Of a stretch of DNA of 64,000 nucleotides, positions 11,663 to 23,260 are shown piece by piece. Where the stretch lies: contig WPIO01000025.1 in NCBI GenBank assembly GCA_009760855.2, positions 1,969,501 through 2,033,500 of the forward strand. Reading direction: 5' to 3'. Each line of letters starts with the position of its first letter. Positions within the stretch are counted from its first letter, which is position 1. Position numbers and translations under genes: made by a program. The notes beneath the pieces are model-generated. The model searched no databases. It was not told the DNA's origin and was given only the letters and a program-made list of their open reading frames with translations. The DNA comes from Cristatella mucedo (Eukaryota; Bryozoa; Phylactolaemata; Cristatellidae).

Positions 11663-12940
11663 AATATACTGTAATGCAGTGATCTCAATCGGTACCTCCA
11701 CAAAGCCACAAAAAGACTATGTGGGTGTTACTCGGGAGTTTTGTATAGCACACTCACAGCCGAAGCAACTTTAGGTATGCATTATTTAGTCAACCAACTT
11801 CACCTCTCTCAACAAAGAGAAAGTGAGAAGCATAGCTGAGTCGGAAGAGCACTTGAGGTATTGAGTAGCACGGAAGTAGCACCTCAGCAAAGCTGAACAC
11901 GATGTGCCACAGTCAGAAGCAGGAGAGTATACGTCGTTGCATAAGAATTTTGGAAGTGAGTTTCACAGTCTAAGACATGCAAAGCACAAGATTCTACAGC
12001 AAACGAGCCTTAAAGTGGAGGAATGGAACTGCTAAGGTATTATCCATAGAGGACCTGGGGACACGAGGAGGCTGAAACTGGGGCAGCAGCTCAGCTAGCC
12101 AAGTCGTGGCTGGTCTTGAGGGTCAATGTAAAATTTACTCTCTAACCGTCGATTAATCAGCAGCCACCCGAGTTCTTTCAGCAAAGGAGACACGTGGCCA
12201 AAGCTCTTACATTTATTAACTAACCGTGCACTCAAATTCATCAAAAGCCACAGTTGGCTTATGGCTTTGGCTAGTAGCCTAGCCAAATTGGAATTGTAAT
12301 AATCTAGTCTAGACATAACCAGGTAGCTTTTAAGAAATTTTGAAAGCCACTCTGGATGACAATCCCTAATCTTGCATATGGGATCGAAAGTGATGGCTAG
12401 CTGTGCAGGCAGTCTTTTTAACGAAGCTTTCAAAACTAAAGTGGATATCAAGGATCACACCTCGATTATTAACACACGGTGACAGTCATAACCAGCATCA
12501 CCTATTAGAAGAGCAAATACTTCTAGTCCAACCACAGGCTTGGGGTGTCTTATGGGCAGCCTTTTCGTATCAACGTCATTTAGTTTAAGTAAGTTAGCAG
12601 ACATCGGGGATCGAATGTTGCAAGGCAGGTATTTTAGCTTATCAGTCGTTGCATCCGATTCCACGGATTTAAATGAAAAAATTGTCTATGCATCATCGAC
12701 ATAACATTGATAGCCGATCCCATGGGCCCAGATGTATTTTCCAAGAGGGTGAGTATTAATGGACAACAGCAAAGGATCAAGGACAAACCCTTGTGGGACT
12801 CTAGATGCGACTGGTCGACTGGACTGCACATGACGCCCCACAGGACTCAGATTAAACACTAGCTGACAACTACGACGTGAACCATGCAGGTGCCTCGGCT
12901 GCCAGATAAATCTTTATTCTCAACCGTTCAAGTAGGATAA
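11663..12940 (-). mobile_element. LINE family B copy, RT C-terminal half
   Basis: The minus strand encodes broken pieces of the B reverse transcriptase. It includes YVDD at the catalytic site followed two codons later by a stop, then the region equivalent to C-N-S-L-L-A-G-L, down to the B 3' UTR near TAATGCAGTG. At its 5' edge it abuts the tail of a LINE A copy. Confidence 0.75.
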
Positions 12941-13464
12941 CATAACAATAAAAATAACAATGATAATAACACCTTTGAAAAAGTGCCCTCAGAGAACTCA
13001 ATCTCTTTCTAGGCACTTTACAGTTGCTGCAAAGGAAGCACGATCGACTGGTTAGTGGTAGCATGCTCAATGAACAACAAGAATAATATGGTTAGGGGTG
13101 ACATGCACAGGGTCAGCAAGCAAGTTTGGTTAGTGGCACTGTGCACAGTGTCAGTAGGCATAAGCACGTACAGGACGAATCAAAGGGACCAACTGAATGC
13201 TGTGATAAAAAGCTGTGGTTTTAATTTCTTTTTAAATGTGGACAAGTCAAGAGATGTATGGCAAGTCAGGAGTGAGCTCCAGCCTTTGGCTGCATACAAA
13301 CTAAAGGCACGGTCTACAAAAGATTTGAGGTTTGTACGAGGTATATGTAACCAGTAAGATTCCGAAAAGCAGATGGTACAATACTTAGCCAGGTGGGCCA
13401 GATGATCTGATAGATAGGCTGGAGCCAAAGAATGAATGGACCCACAAGTGAGTGGCGAAGCCAT

Positions 13465-15555
13465 AATAATAATAATAATAATAATTCACTTGATAAAGCG
13501 CCCTCAGAGAACTTAATCTCTCTTGGCGCTTTACATTTGCTGCAAAGGGAAATGCAATTGAATGGTAAGTAAAATCATGCTTGAAAAACAAGCAACATGA
13601 ATAACATGGTTAGGGGTGACATACACAGGGTCAGCATGCGAATGTGGTTAGTGGCAGCATGCACAGTGTCAGCACCCATAAGCACATCAAGGACGAATCA
13701 CAGGGACCCACTAAATGCTGTCCTAAATAGGTGTGTTTTGAGGTTCCTTTTAAATGTGGTCAGGTCGGGGGATGTTCTGACGCAGGTCGGGAGGGAGTTC
13801 CAGGCTGTGGGAGCATACGAACTAAATGCACGGTCTCCAAAGGATTTAAGGTTTGAACGAGGTATTTGTAGACTGTCAGATACCGAAAAGAGGGTGGTAC
13901 GATGCTTGGCCTGATGGGGTAGTATATCTGAAAGATAGGCTGGAGCCATAGAATGAAGGGACCTAAAAGTGAGCGACAAAACCTTGAAGTCAATCCGTTG
14001 CTTGACTGGTAGCCAGTGCAGGTCGGCGAGAAGTGGAGTAATGTGGCGACTGTGACGCTCACGACCGACAAGCTTAGCTGCAGAGTTTTGCACCAGCTGC
14101 AATCGCCTGATCGCACATGCTGGTAGGCCAGTAAGCAGTGAGTTGCAGAAGTCGAGACGGGATGTCACGAATGCATGGACCAACTTAGATGTGGTATCTT
14201 TATCTAAACAAGCCCGAATTTTAGCAATGTTATGAAGCTGAAAATAGGCGAATTTGACTGTGGAGCTGATATGGTCGTCTAACGAGAGGTCGCTTTGGAA
14301 TATGACACCTAGATTTCGAGCTGATTCAACTGGAGATATGCTGGCAGAGCTAATTTTGAGCGTCAGCCTTTTCAATCTCTGAATCACACTGGGTTTGCCC
14401 ATAACAAGTAAGTTAGTTTTATAATCGTTTAGTTTTAGAAAATGTGCTGCCATCCATGTGCAGATGTCATCAATGCATGCAGCTAGTGAGTTGAGAGAAT
14501 TTGAGGTGCTCGAAGGCTGGGAGGGATCAAGCAAAGGTACAACTGAGTGTCATCCGCATAGAAGTGAAAGCCTAGATTGCGCTTGGCAATCACATCAGCA
14601 AGAGGCAGAGTATAAACCGTGAAAAGAACCGGACCAAGCACTGAGCCCTGAGGTACTCTATATTTCAGAGGTACTTCAGATGATATTTGTCCATTCACGC
14701 CAATTGTCTGGAGTCTCCCACTGAGATAGGACCTGAACCACTGCAGAGCAGTGCCAGTGATGCCCAGGCGAGATGAGAGGCGCTCTAGAAGAACTTTGTG
14801 ATCGATGGTGTCAAAAGCTGCCGAAAGATCAAGCAAAACAAGCAGAGGCTTTCTACCCATGTCTGCATTCCTAAGTAGGTCGTTGTATACCCTAAGCAAT
14901 GCTGACTCTGTGGAGTGATTAGCTCTAAAGCCGGACTGGAACTTACTAGCAAGGTGTGAGGTCTCGATATACGAGTTCAGCTGGTCCGCCACGACCGGTT
15001 CCAGTGTCTTTGATAGGAATGGTAGATGGGAAACTGGGCGGTAGTTGTTTAAGTTCTCTTGGTCTAGTGTAGCTTTCTTGAGAAGTGGCCTGACTACAGC
15101 TTTTTTGAAAGGTGCTGGGACATGACCTGAGGCTAATGACATATTAATTATGTTAGTTATGCATGGCAGCAGCAGATCAATGCAACGTAGGAGCAGGACA
15201 GTGGGAATAGGGTCCAGAGGACTTGTTGTCTTCTTTGATTGAGATACGAACTTTAGGACTAGATCACTAGTGACCTGCTTAAATGCAGACATTGAGGTGC
15301 AGCCAGAAACCGAGGAACAGCATTCTAGTAGGGAGGCTGGCATCGCAGGGATGGATTCCCTGATCTTGTCTATCTTCTGCACAAAGAATCGAGAGAAGTG
15401 ATCGGCTAGATCATCACTAGGATCATCAGGTAAGGAGCTAATCTGGGAATGGTTGAGGAGATGGTTTATTGTCATCAGCATTTTTGGATTGTGCATCTGT
15501 GATTCAACAATGTTTTTATAGAAGCTAGACTTGGCCTTTGCTAGGATCGATCGAT
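13465..15555 (-). mobile_element. Best-preserved LINE family A copy, nested insertion
   Basis: This is a 5'-truncated CR1/L2-like non-LTR retrotransposon with the RT-to-3' end intact except for one frameshift. AGCCAT flanks both ends (13459-13464 and 15556-15561), a target-site duplication. The (ATT)n tail is at the left edge, next to a conserved stem-loop at about 13496-13536. Confidence 0.85.
13698..15555 (-). pseudogene. LINE A reverse transcriptase ORF, one frameshift
   Basis: The reverse transcriptase copies element RNA at the nicked target. The first part (15555 to about 14535) has SKKTTSPLDPIPTVLL, NNYRPVSHLPFLSK, FRANHSTESALLRVYNDLL, LLDLSAAFDTIDHKVLLERL, VPQGSVLGP and FYADDTQLYL with an intact YADD. 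A single-base loss near 14530 (CAAGCAAAGG where other copies have CAAAGCAAAGG) shifts the frame. The second part ends in LKTHLFRTAFSGSL and a stop at 13698. No endonuclease domain is present because of the 5' truncation. The family is CR1/L2-like by motif wording. Confidence 0.88.
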
Positions 15556-16275
15556 AGCCATGAAGTCGATGCATTGCTTGACTGGGAGCCAGTGCAGGTA
15601 AGCAAGCAGTGGTGTGATGTGACAACTGCAAAGATCTCGACAGACAAGCCTAGCTGCAGAGTTTGCACCAGCTGCAGGCGCCTGATTGCACAGGTCGGTA
15701 GGCCTACAAGCAGTGAAATACAGAAATCAAGACAGGATGTCAGAAATGCATGGACCAATTTAGTTGTGGTATCCCTGTTTAAAAAACAAGCCCGAATTTT
15801 GGCAATGTTATTTAGCCTAAAGTAGGCAGACGTGACTGTGGAGCTGATGCGGTCGTCTGATGAAAGGTAACTTGAAACGTAACACGTAGACTTTGCGCAG
15901 ATTAAACAGCAGCACTAAGCCAATAGAGCTTGAATGACTTCAGCCCAGTCTTCTTTCTACAGTTCTTATCAGAGACACTGGGGTGGCCACTAGTCATGAT
16001 GCTGCAAAGAGCAATGACCTAGCAAATACGAAGCTGAATTGTGTGCCATATAACTAGCTAACGGAAAAAGCAGTGTCAGATAATAAGTCGATGAAAACAG
16101 AATATCGCAAGCTGTTTGAGCATTCCTAAGCTACTGTTACATGTGGCAGCAGCATCTGATTGCCATTAGCTGCAGACAGGGGCGTCCGATAAGACTAGCC
16201 CGGCCAGCCCCTAGGCTACTCGTCCCTCATCGACAAAGAAACCATCTATTCGCTACCTCAGACTGGGGCACTTAC

Positions 16276-16530
16276 CTTCAAGAGGTTATGTGAAACTATT
16301 AAAACGACTGCTTTAGACTCTGCAAAACACCTCTCCACGACTTCAAATTCTGTACTCGAGGAGCCGCGACACAGGGCGTCTCGAGACTTCAAAAAGCAAC
16401 GCAGCCCAAACGACTGATCAAGAAGAGTCTCGAGCGGATACAATGTGTCGGCGTCCTCTTCTGCATAGTAAAATCCGATGTGATAGGTGCAGCCGGAATC
16501 CAACTTTCTAAACGCGTCCCAAAGCTCCAT
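16276..16530 (-). CDS. TIR-domain exon (first half of a TIR domain)
   Basis: The reading frame carries TIR box 1 (YHIGFYYAEEDADTLYPL, the F/Y-D-A-F-I-S-Y strand followed by EEDA), then LRCFLKSRDALCRG matching box 2 and the BB loop with its RD motif, then VERCFAESKAVVLIVSHN, the third strand. Box 3 (FW) is absent and should lie in a downstream exon. The exon ends with a perfect donor, AAG|GTAAGT, at 16276. I placed the start at the first ATG, but the frame stays open without a stop to the LTR edge at 16599 and slightly into the LTR. The real exon may begin upstream, with an acceptor or with sequence lost to the insertion. TIR domains act in Toll/IL-1 signalling or NAD cleavage; the parent gene type cannot be told. 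The RD-x4-G form resembles Toll/MyD88 types. Confidence 0.72.
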
Positions 16531-16599
16531 GAGAGCTTTGCGGGAAACAAGCTGAAATCGCTGGAAATACGAGCGATAAGTGGAGAGGCTATTCGATAA

Positions 16600-17179
16600 T
16601 GTAGTTCCGGGAGAGACAGGTGGGGGTGGAAAGTCCCACCTTTATTGATGGGTCAACAGTTACTCATGCGGTAGCCTTGACCGACAGTATCTGTTCGGAA
16701 TTTCCGGGCGGGGGCGCTATTTTTAGTTATGTGACCTGACGAACACGCTCTCGTGAACATTTAGCCTGGCCGGTCGGTAGGACGCACTATTTGGATCCAA
16801 GTATAAAAAGCGTTTGGATATGAGCAGGTGGCAGGTATTGCTGTAGGGGTGGTCTTCAACTTAGAGCCCGGAAGGTTAACGAATGTGTTTGTGGTGCAGC
16901 CAGCACCGATAGCAGAAGGAGTCACCGACCTCTCTACAAGATGTAATCGAATTCACAATACTCTTCGCGAGCAGTACACGTCCGCGAGCCGGAGACGGAC
17001 CATACGTCCACTTATGACTGCGGGAGCTGCACCAGAGAGCGGCCGGAAAAGGCATCGCAGGGTGGCCATTCACTCATGCCTCCACCCAATCAGTGGTAAG
17101 CTCCAGTCTGCAGAGACGTTATGCACTCCAGCCCTGTCAGGCTAGGGCGGGGCAGCAAGGTGGCAATGCTACGCCCACA
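16600..17179 (-). repeat. 3' long terminal repeat of a Ty3/Gypsy element
   Basis: On the minus strand it begins TGTGGGCGTAG and ends GGAACTACA, so it has TG...CA ends. It lies directly after a polypurine tract and downstream of integrase. It contains CAATAAAGG near its end as a poly(A) signal. I did not find a second copy, so the 5' LTR appears to be missing. It reads toward the TIR exon. Confidence 0.65.
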
Positions 17180-17200
17180 AAGGCTCCCCCCTCCCAGTCA
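17180..17200 (-). promoter_or_regulatory. Polypurine tract of the Gypsy element
   Basis: The minus strand reads GACTGGGAGGGGGGAGCC immediately before the LTR. This is the expected position and composition of the plus-strand priming site of an LTR retrotransposon. Confidence 0.6.
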
Positions 17201-17249
17201 CTTGGCTGAAACCATCGGGACGACATCTAACGGTATAATCTAAAAAGCA

Positions 17250-19870
17250 GGCGGGAAAGCGTATGCAGTGCCCGAACCGAGTTTCGTTTGCCAGAGGCAA
17301 AGTAGTGGGATTTGGAGGCTCTGACGAAGGTGATTGCCCTTAAGTAGGCGTAGGTGATGTCCTTGGAGAAGGTGCAGCCGATGGAGATTCATGCGATGAC
17401 CTCGTTGTGCCTGCCGCCTCCTCAATTTGGCTGTCCTCGACGTATGCTGGCCTCAGTCGGTCGATTGAGAGGTCCATTCGGCGGCCGGTGACGTTAACGG
17501 AAAAATATTCTTCTGCCCGTTCAAGCACAACGTATGGGCCGTCGATGGCTGACGTGGTCTTCGAGCAGCATCGTGGTGTACAAAAACTTTGGTGCAATGC
17601 TGCAGGTCGTCGGGAAAGTAAGATGGGCGGGTCGAATTTGGAGGCGGTACAGCTCGGAGCTGGAGCATGTGCTCGATGAGCGTCGTGACAAATGGTGCTA
17701 CGTCTAAGCTGTCGGCCGGTGCCTCGGGTGTCGTAAAGAAACCACTGGGCAAGCGAAGGGTCTCCCCGTACACTAGCTCGGCTGCTGAGTGACCGATGTC
17801 ACGCTTTTCAGCCGTGGGGATTCTGAGGAGCACGAGGGGCAGCGCCTTTCGCCTTGAATGTGGCGGGCTACATGCCATGAGTGCTGCCTTGATCTGTCGG
17901 TGCAGGTGCTCTACCATGCCGTTAGCGGCCGGGTGGTAAGGGTTAGTTCGTACATGCCATATTCCCGTGACCTTCATGAGTTATGAGCCTCAGGAACGAC
18001 TCAAATTGTCCTCTCGGTTGGAAGTGAGCAATGCAGGGACGCCGTAGCGTGATATCCAACCGTCGACAAATGCTTGTGAGACTGTGGACCCGGAAATGTC
18101 GGTCAGAGGAAACGCTTCAGGCCAGTGTGTGAAACGGTCGACGACCGTAAGTAAATAGGTCCCACCGTCGGAGTGGGGTAGCGGCCTGACGAGGTCGAAG
18201 TGACATGACTGAATCGACGCGATGGGGTGGGATACTGCCCAACGGGCTTCGAAGTGTGCCGAGCTACTTTGGCGCTTTGGCATGCGATGCAGGTTCGGGC
18301 CCAAGAGTGAACTCGGAATTCATACTCGGCCACGCAAACCGAGATACGATCAGATGCAGAGTAGCTCGTATTCCTGGGTGTGCCAGTCCGTGCAATTTGT
18401 TGAAGATTCGCCGACGGAAGGCAGCAGGCACGTATGGGCGATCGTGGCCGGTAGAGCCATCACATAAAATGGTTCTCTGCGACGTCGGTATTGGAACCGG
18501 TTGATGGTGCAGGGAAGTAGTTGGTGCTGCGAGGCTTTCGGACTCTTGCTCGGCGGCGAGCTCGCTGTAATCTATAGGACGGTTGTCCATATTGAAACAA
18601 GCACAAGCTCTTGAAAGTGCGTCGGTGACACAATTCTCAGAAACCTCCAAGTATCGGATGTCGGTAGTGAATTCGGAGATGAAAGCGAAGTGTCACTGCT
18701 GCACAGGTGTGAAACAATTGGATGATGAAACGATAGTGTAAACGATCGGGCGATGATCGGTGAGCACCGAGAAAGCCCGGCCTTCCACAAAGTAGCGGAA
18801 ATGTCGAATCGAAGAGTAAATAGCCAGAAGCTCTCGGTCGAAAGTTGATTAGCGAGACTCTGCGGGTGAGAGTGTTCGAGAGAAACAGGATAACGGTTTC
18901 CACGCCCCGTCCAGTAGCTGTTGCAGAGCGGCGCCGATAGCAGTGTCCGAGGCGTCATGCACGATTGAAATCGGTGCTTCTGGGGCCGGATGGCCGAGCA
19001 GTGTTGACTCGGTCAACGCAACTTTGCTGCGGTGGAGTCCTCTTGCGACCACGTAATGTCGGCGTCGGCTTTTGGGCCGGTCGGGAGGAGCGCATAGAGC
19101 AGTGCCAGCAAGCTAGCACAGCTCGGGATGAATTGGCCGTAAATATTGACCATGCCAAGGTAGCGACGAAGTTTTCGTGCTGTATCGGGTCGAGGGAAAG
19201 AAACGATTGACCCAACTTTTGATACCTGTGGTCGGAAGCCCTCCGAGGATACATCGTGTCCGAGGTAATCAAGTGATGGAACACCGAAGACGCACTTAGA
19301 TGGGTTGATGATTACCCAATATTCCTCGAGGCGACGGAAGATTGCTTCCAGATGAGTGGCATTCTCAGCTTCGCTGACAGACGCAATTATAAGATCGTCC
19401 AGGAATGGAAAACAGAAACTAAGCCCCTGAGTTACCTGGTCGATGAAACGTTGAAAGGTCTGGGCAGCATTCCTGTGGCCAAAACTCATTTGCTTGAATT
19501 GAAACAGCCCGAACGGCGGGATTATGGTGGTTTTAGGGATGTCGTCGGGATGAAAGGGTATTTGATGATATGCTCGCACGAGATCGATTTTAAAGTAAAC
19601 CACCTTGCCATGTAGATCAGATGCGAAATCGTTTAGCAGCGGTACAGGGTAACAGTCCTGCTCGGTGATGTGATTCAAAGCACGGTAGTCACCGCAAGGG
19701 CGCCAGTCGCCATCCTTATTGGGTACGAGATGGAGAGGACTGGCGTACTCGCTTTCCGACGGCTCTATTATTCCCAGCTGCAACGCATGCTCGAATTCCA
19801 GGTGAGCTGCTCTCAGGCGGTCTGGAGCCAGGCGTCGAAGGTGGGAGTGGTCTCTGCCGCTTACCTAGCG
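17250..19870 (-). pseudogene. Decayed Ty3/Gypsy pol (RT, RNase H, integrase)
   Basis: The domain order along the minus strand is reverse transcriptase (19870 to about 19050), RNase H (about 19050-18570) and integrase (about 18350-17340). RT shows EFEHALQLGIIEPSES, ASPLHLVPNKDGDWRPCGDY, FKIDLVRAYHQIP and LDYLGHDVS. In the catalytic box, FAYIDD of relatives reads FPFLDDLI, with both aspartates kept. RNase H shows HDASDTAIGAALQQL. Integrase shows IACQSAK, NPYHPAANGMVE and the C-terminal VVLERAEEYFSVNV...SIDRLRPAY. The wording resembles the CsRn1-like group known from flatworms and arthropods. Several frameshifts and stops break it. The second integrase aspartate lies in TSNRED where relatives have T-D-R-G. 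Protease and gag are not recognisable. The element is dead. Confidence 0.85.
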
Positions 19871-19924
19871 GTGTAACCTGCCGCCTGATGCTGTTCGGTG
19901 CGCGCCTGCGCCGCCCCATAAGCG

Positions 19925-22300
19925 GGCCGCCACAAAACGAGCGTTTCTGGCGCTGACCTTACCGTTACTAAAGTGGGTCATGAGTCCGCGGCATGAATTG
20001 GAAAGCGAGACTCAAATTGGGCATTTAACTGAGCATTTATATTCGCACACAAAGTCGCTGCGCGTCTAGCTCAGTTTTATCTCAACACCCCTCACACGCT
20101 CTAAACAGCACAAACACTCTTGCGTGGGGATACGTTCCCGCACTAGGTTACCTAAGTCTATTCTGAGAACGACCCGAATGAGACGAGGAGCCCAAACCGA
20201 AGTCTAGACCCTTACTGGAGAACTAGGGCTCCGCTTCCACCTTAACGGCAGGAATACCCCACACACCACTTCAAGCATTCTTGCGCAGGAATCACGTCTT
20301 CACACTTAGGCTACCGACGTCTCTGAGGGGGACGGCCCAAATAGACAAACGAGCCCGAACCAACGGAATATCTCACCCACCACACCAACTACGTCTAGCT
20401 CGCACCGCCAAATCCTTATGCCGAGATAACGTGCGAGCGCACACAAAAAAAACACAAAAGAAGCATAAAATGCTAGCTCGGGCGCTATACGACCGTATTC
20501 GGTGGCGTCCACCAAATCCTCCTGGCGCTGTCTCGTCCTGTCCCTCAATCACCAACGAACAGTCCGCCCTCCTCCCTTGCTTTCATTGAAACGAGTCCGG
20601 CAACTACCGGCGACGCCATCGAGACGGAGCCTCAGATGAAGAAGAGCCCCTAGCGAGCGTCGCCCTATCGTTATATAACTAGCTGGGACAATGGGGTTTA
20701 CAACCCAGCCAATATCAATCACCTCAGCGGCCTCTGCGTTCCCTTGCTCACAGCTCGAGAACCCAAATGCTCTTCACCTGCTTCTTTTGTTCTCACGGAA
20801 GCCGTCTAGCAAATCTAGGTTGGCTGGCGGCGACAGCGACCTTTGGCAAGCGTTGCCCTGTTCTCAAATTGCTAGCCGGAACTGTAGGGTTGACAGGCCA
20901 GCCAATATCAATCACCTCATTGCCCTACTACGATGGCTGCGTCCTCTTGCTCTAGGACAGAAGTGTTTCCTGTTGAGAAATTCCCATGCGCTCTAAAACT
21001 GAGTCAGGCCGGAGCTGTGCTACATGGGCAAGTTTTTGGGAGACGGTAATATCTTAATCTGTAGTTGAAAAAAGTATCAAAGGCTATCGAAAGAATTTGT
21101 TAGTAATTTTTTTAATTTTTAGGCGTCTAACTACATCTGACTTAACTCGAATGGAGGGTGACGTATAGATGTAGCCCACTATACCCGGGCTAGGCTCAGT
21201 TGGCTGGGACCGGACGGCTGCAGTGCGGGTAATTGTCACCGGCTAGGCCGGGGTCGGACCTATGGCATGGCCGGAAGTGCGGTGAGGAGAGGGCACCGGG
21301 GCTCTTGGCTAGGAGAAGTTGGCAGAGTAAGTTGGGTTGGAGGCTCCCGGTCTCACCGATTTATGCACCTGGATGGTTGCAGGTGTGCTCCGGCGACGTG
21401 GCCACGAACGCAAGGCAACGAGTGCCCAAAGCCCAAGCGGAGCTGGATAGCATGCTCGTTGTGGTGACTTGTGCAGTCTGCTTTCCCCGTGTAGCGTGTT
21501 CGTGACCCCCCCCCCCGAGTTGGCGTCATTCGGCGGAAGCTCTCGACTGTAGCGGATGTCGACTCCAACTAGCCAAGCAATTACTCAGCCAGCCAGATCT
21601 TTTACGGCGTACGCTCGTACTGTTGGATTCGGAGTCGATACAACGGCAGGACTGCTGATGCCGACTGACCAACTAACACGTTTGTTCGAGCTTGCTTCGT
21701 CATCTTGGGCCCCCATAGTACTGTACTTTGTAAGGACCATCCCTGTAGACTTGTTTAGTTCCCCTTTTGTTGTTGGCGCATGCGATACTATAAAGATGTC
21801 TAACCTGACTGCCGATCGTCTTACCCTAGCTCAGCGGCATGGCGAGTGGCAGCGTGGCCAGAGTATGGCTTGGCTTGGCGGGAAATAGCGTCTGACCCCT
21901 GGAACTCGGCTACACAACTATTGTTCTAGAATAAACGGCTCATTGTTATAAACGTAAACATGCAGTTAGTTTTTTCGGCGTGTCGACCTACGGCGTGCCT
22001 TCGCATATGGTGCACAATTACTGCTCCTTAGGCCAGACCGTCCACTGCCGTCGGCCAGGCATCTGTCGGAATAGCACCTACTGCTTACTCTGAGTTCGTG
22101 GCGAACAACTTCGGTTCAGGAACTACTTCAGCCTTCGAAACTCTGGGTTACAGATATCATGGCATTAGCTCACAGACAAGTATCCTGGTGTTAGAATAAA
22201 CTCAGCTTATCCTCCAGTTGGCCTTGCCCGTTAAGGGGCGGCCTGCTACGTCGGAATCGGGAGTCTGCACGTAAAAAAAATTCAGGCGGTTGAATAAAGG
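19925..22300. repeat. GC-rich non-coding block with diverged direct repeats, possibly LTR-related
   Basis: I find no coding domain here. Composition is visibly richer in G and C than the flanks, like the adjacent Gypsy pol. Two pairs of direct repeats are present: about 20087-20200 with 20262-20372, and about 20655-20730 with 20848-20925. Near 21790 the plus strand has CTATAAAG. Two AATAAA signals follow, near 21930 and 22194. These could be a plus-strand LTR or solo LTR, but I could not find matched TG...CA ends. Confidence 0.4.
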
Positions 22301-22875
22301 TCCCATATCTTGTAATTAGCCTGGCAGATTTTACTGAGGCTTGCTATCCTTGTGCAGCATTTCACGTTGGCCATGCTCAGGCCAAGATCCTGTCCAAACT
22401 AGTGCAAGGGACTCCACATCTAGGCGCGATGGGAGCCACAACTTAAAACACCCGAGCAGTACTGGAGATTAAAGCTCGATCCTTGGGTGCAAATGAACTA
22501 GTGGTCACTCCCATGCCAGTATAGTTTATTTGCTTATTATTGTCGTAGGAACGGTTGGAAATGAGACCTTCGTCTTTTATCCTGTCGCAGACGTGAAGTT
22601 TGCCGCCGGAATGGTATTTTCTACCCGGCTTAGGTTTTATGGATAGGTTCCTTGGGTACCTCTTGATTAACACTACTTCTTGCTGGTTGTTTTTTTAAGC
22701 CCACGCCAGATGAACTACAGCAACGACAAACGAGGTTTAAGCAAATATAAAGCAAAGCGGAATAACAGAACAAAATGTCTAAGCGAGCAAGACCGGCTGG
22801 GCATGCAAGCGTCCCTGAGGTAGAATACGGTATAGAAGGAGATGTCATAGATAGATAGATCATAGATAGAGTTTT
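22300..22875. other. Transition from GC-rich block to LINE B
   Basis: No gene seen. It ends in ATAGATAG repeats at 22849-22872. Confidence 0.5.
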
Positions 22876-23260
22876 TGAAATCTGTTTGTTATGCAGGTCT
22901 TCTTGATCTGCATTCAGACTCGCCCGGCAGCCTCGATACCTTCACTGATGAGATGAACATGACCCTCAGGAGTGCTCTTGACAAGCATGCTCCCGTTCGC
23001 TCTATCCGTGTTCATAGTCATATAGATTCCTTTAAATTTAAAAAAAACTCCCTGAGAAGCTCCGGGTTAAGCGCAAACTAGAACGTCGTTTCGAAAAATC
23101 GGGGTCAGAGGCAGATCTATTCAATTTCAAAGACTTCCTTCGAGTTTACACCCGAAAGCTTAAAAAAACCAGGGCTTCTTTTTTCATTAGAAAGCCGAAT
23201 TCCTGCCAGTCGGACACTAAACAGATTTAAAAGACAATTAACCATTTACTGGCCAATGCT

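Larger units (their letters stand above)
12941..16000 (-). mobile_element. LINE family A copy interrupted by another LINE A
   Basis: The 3' part is 12941-13464 and the 5' part about 15556-16000. The two halves join without loss when the 13465-15555 element is removed: ...GGCGAAGCC then TGAAGTCGATGC, as in intact copies. The 5' part matches LVHAF-x-T-S-x-LDFC and degrades toward 16000. Confidence 0.7.

Noticed and set aside
13597-13914. 105-codon plus-strand ORF, seen again at 32754-33071 on the other strand
   Set aside because: It is antisense to the LINE A 3' end and recurs only because the LINE recurs.
16828-17145. 105-codon plus-strand ORF with an upstream TATAAAAAG at 16802
   Set aside because: It lies inside the Gypsy LTR, antisense to the element, with no domain.
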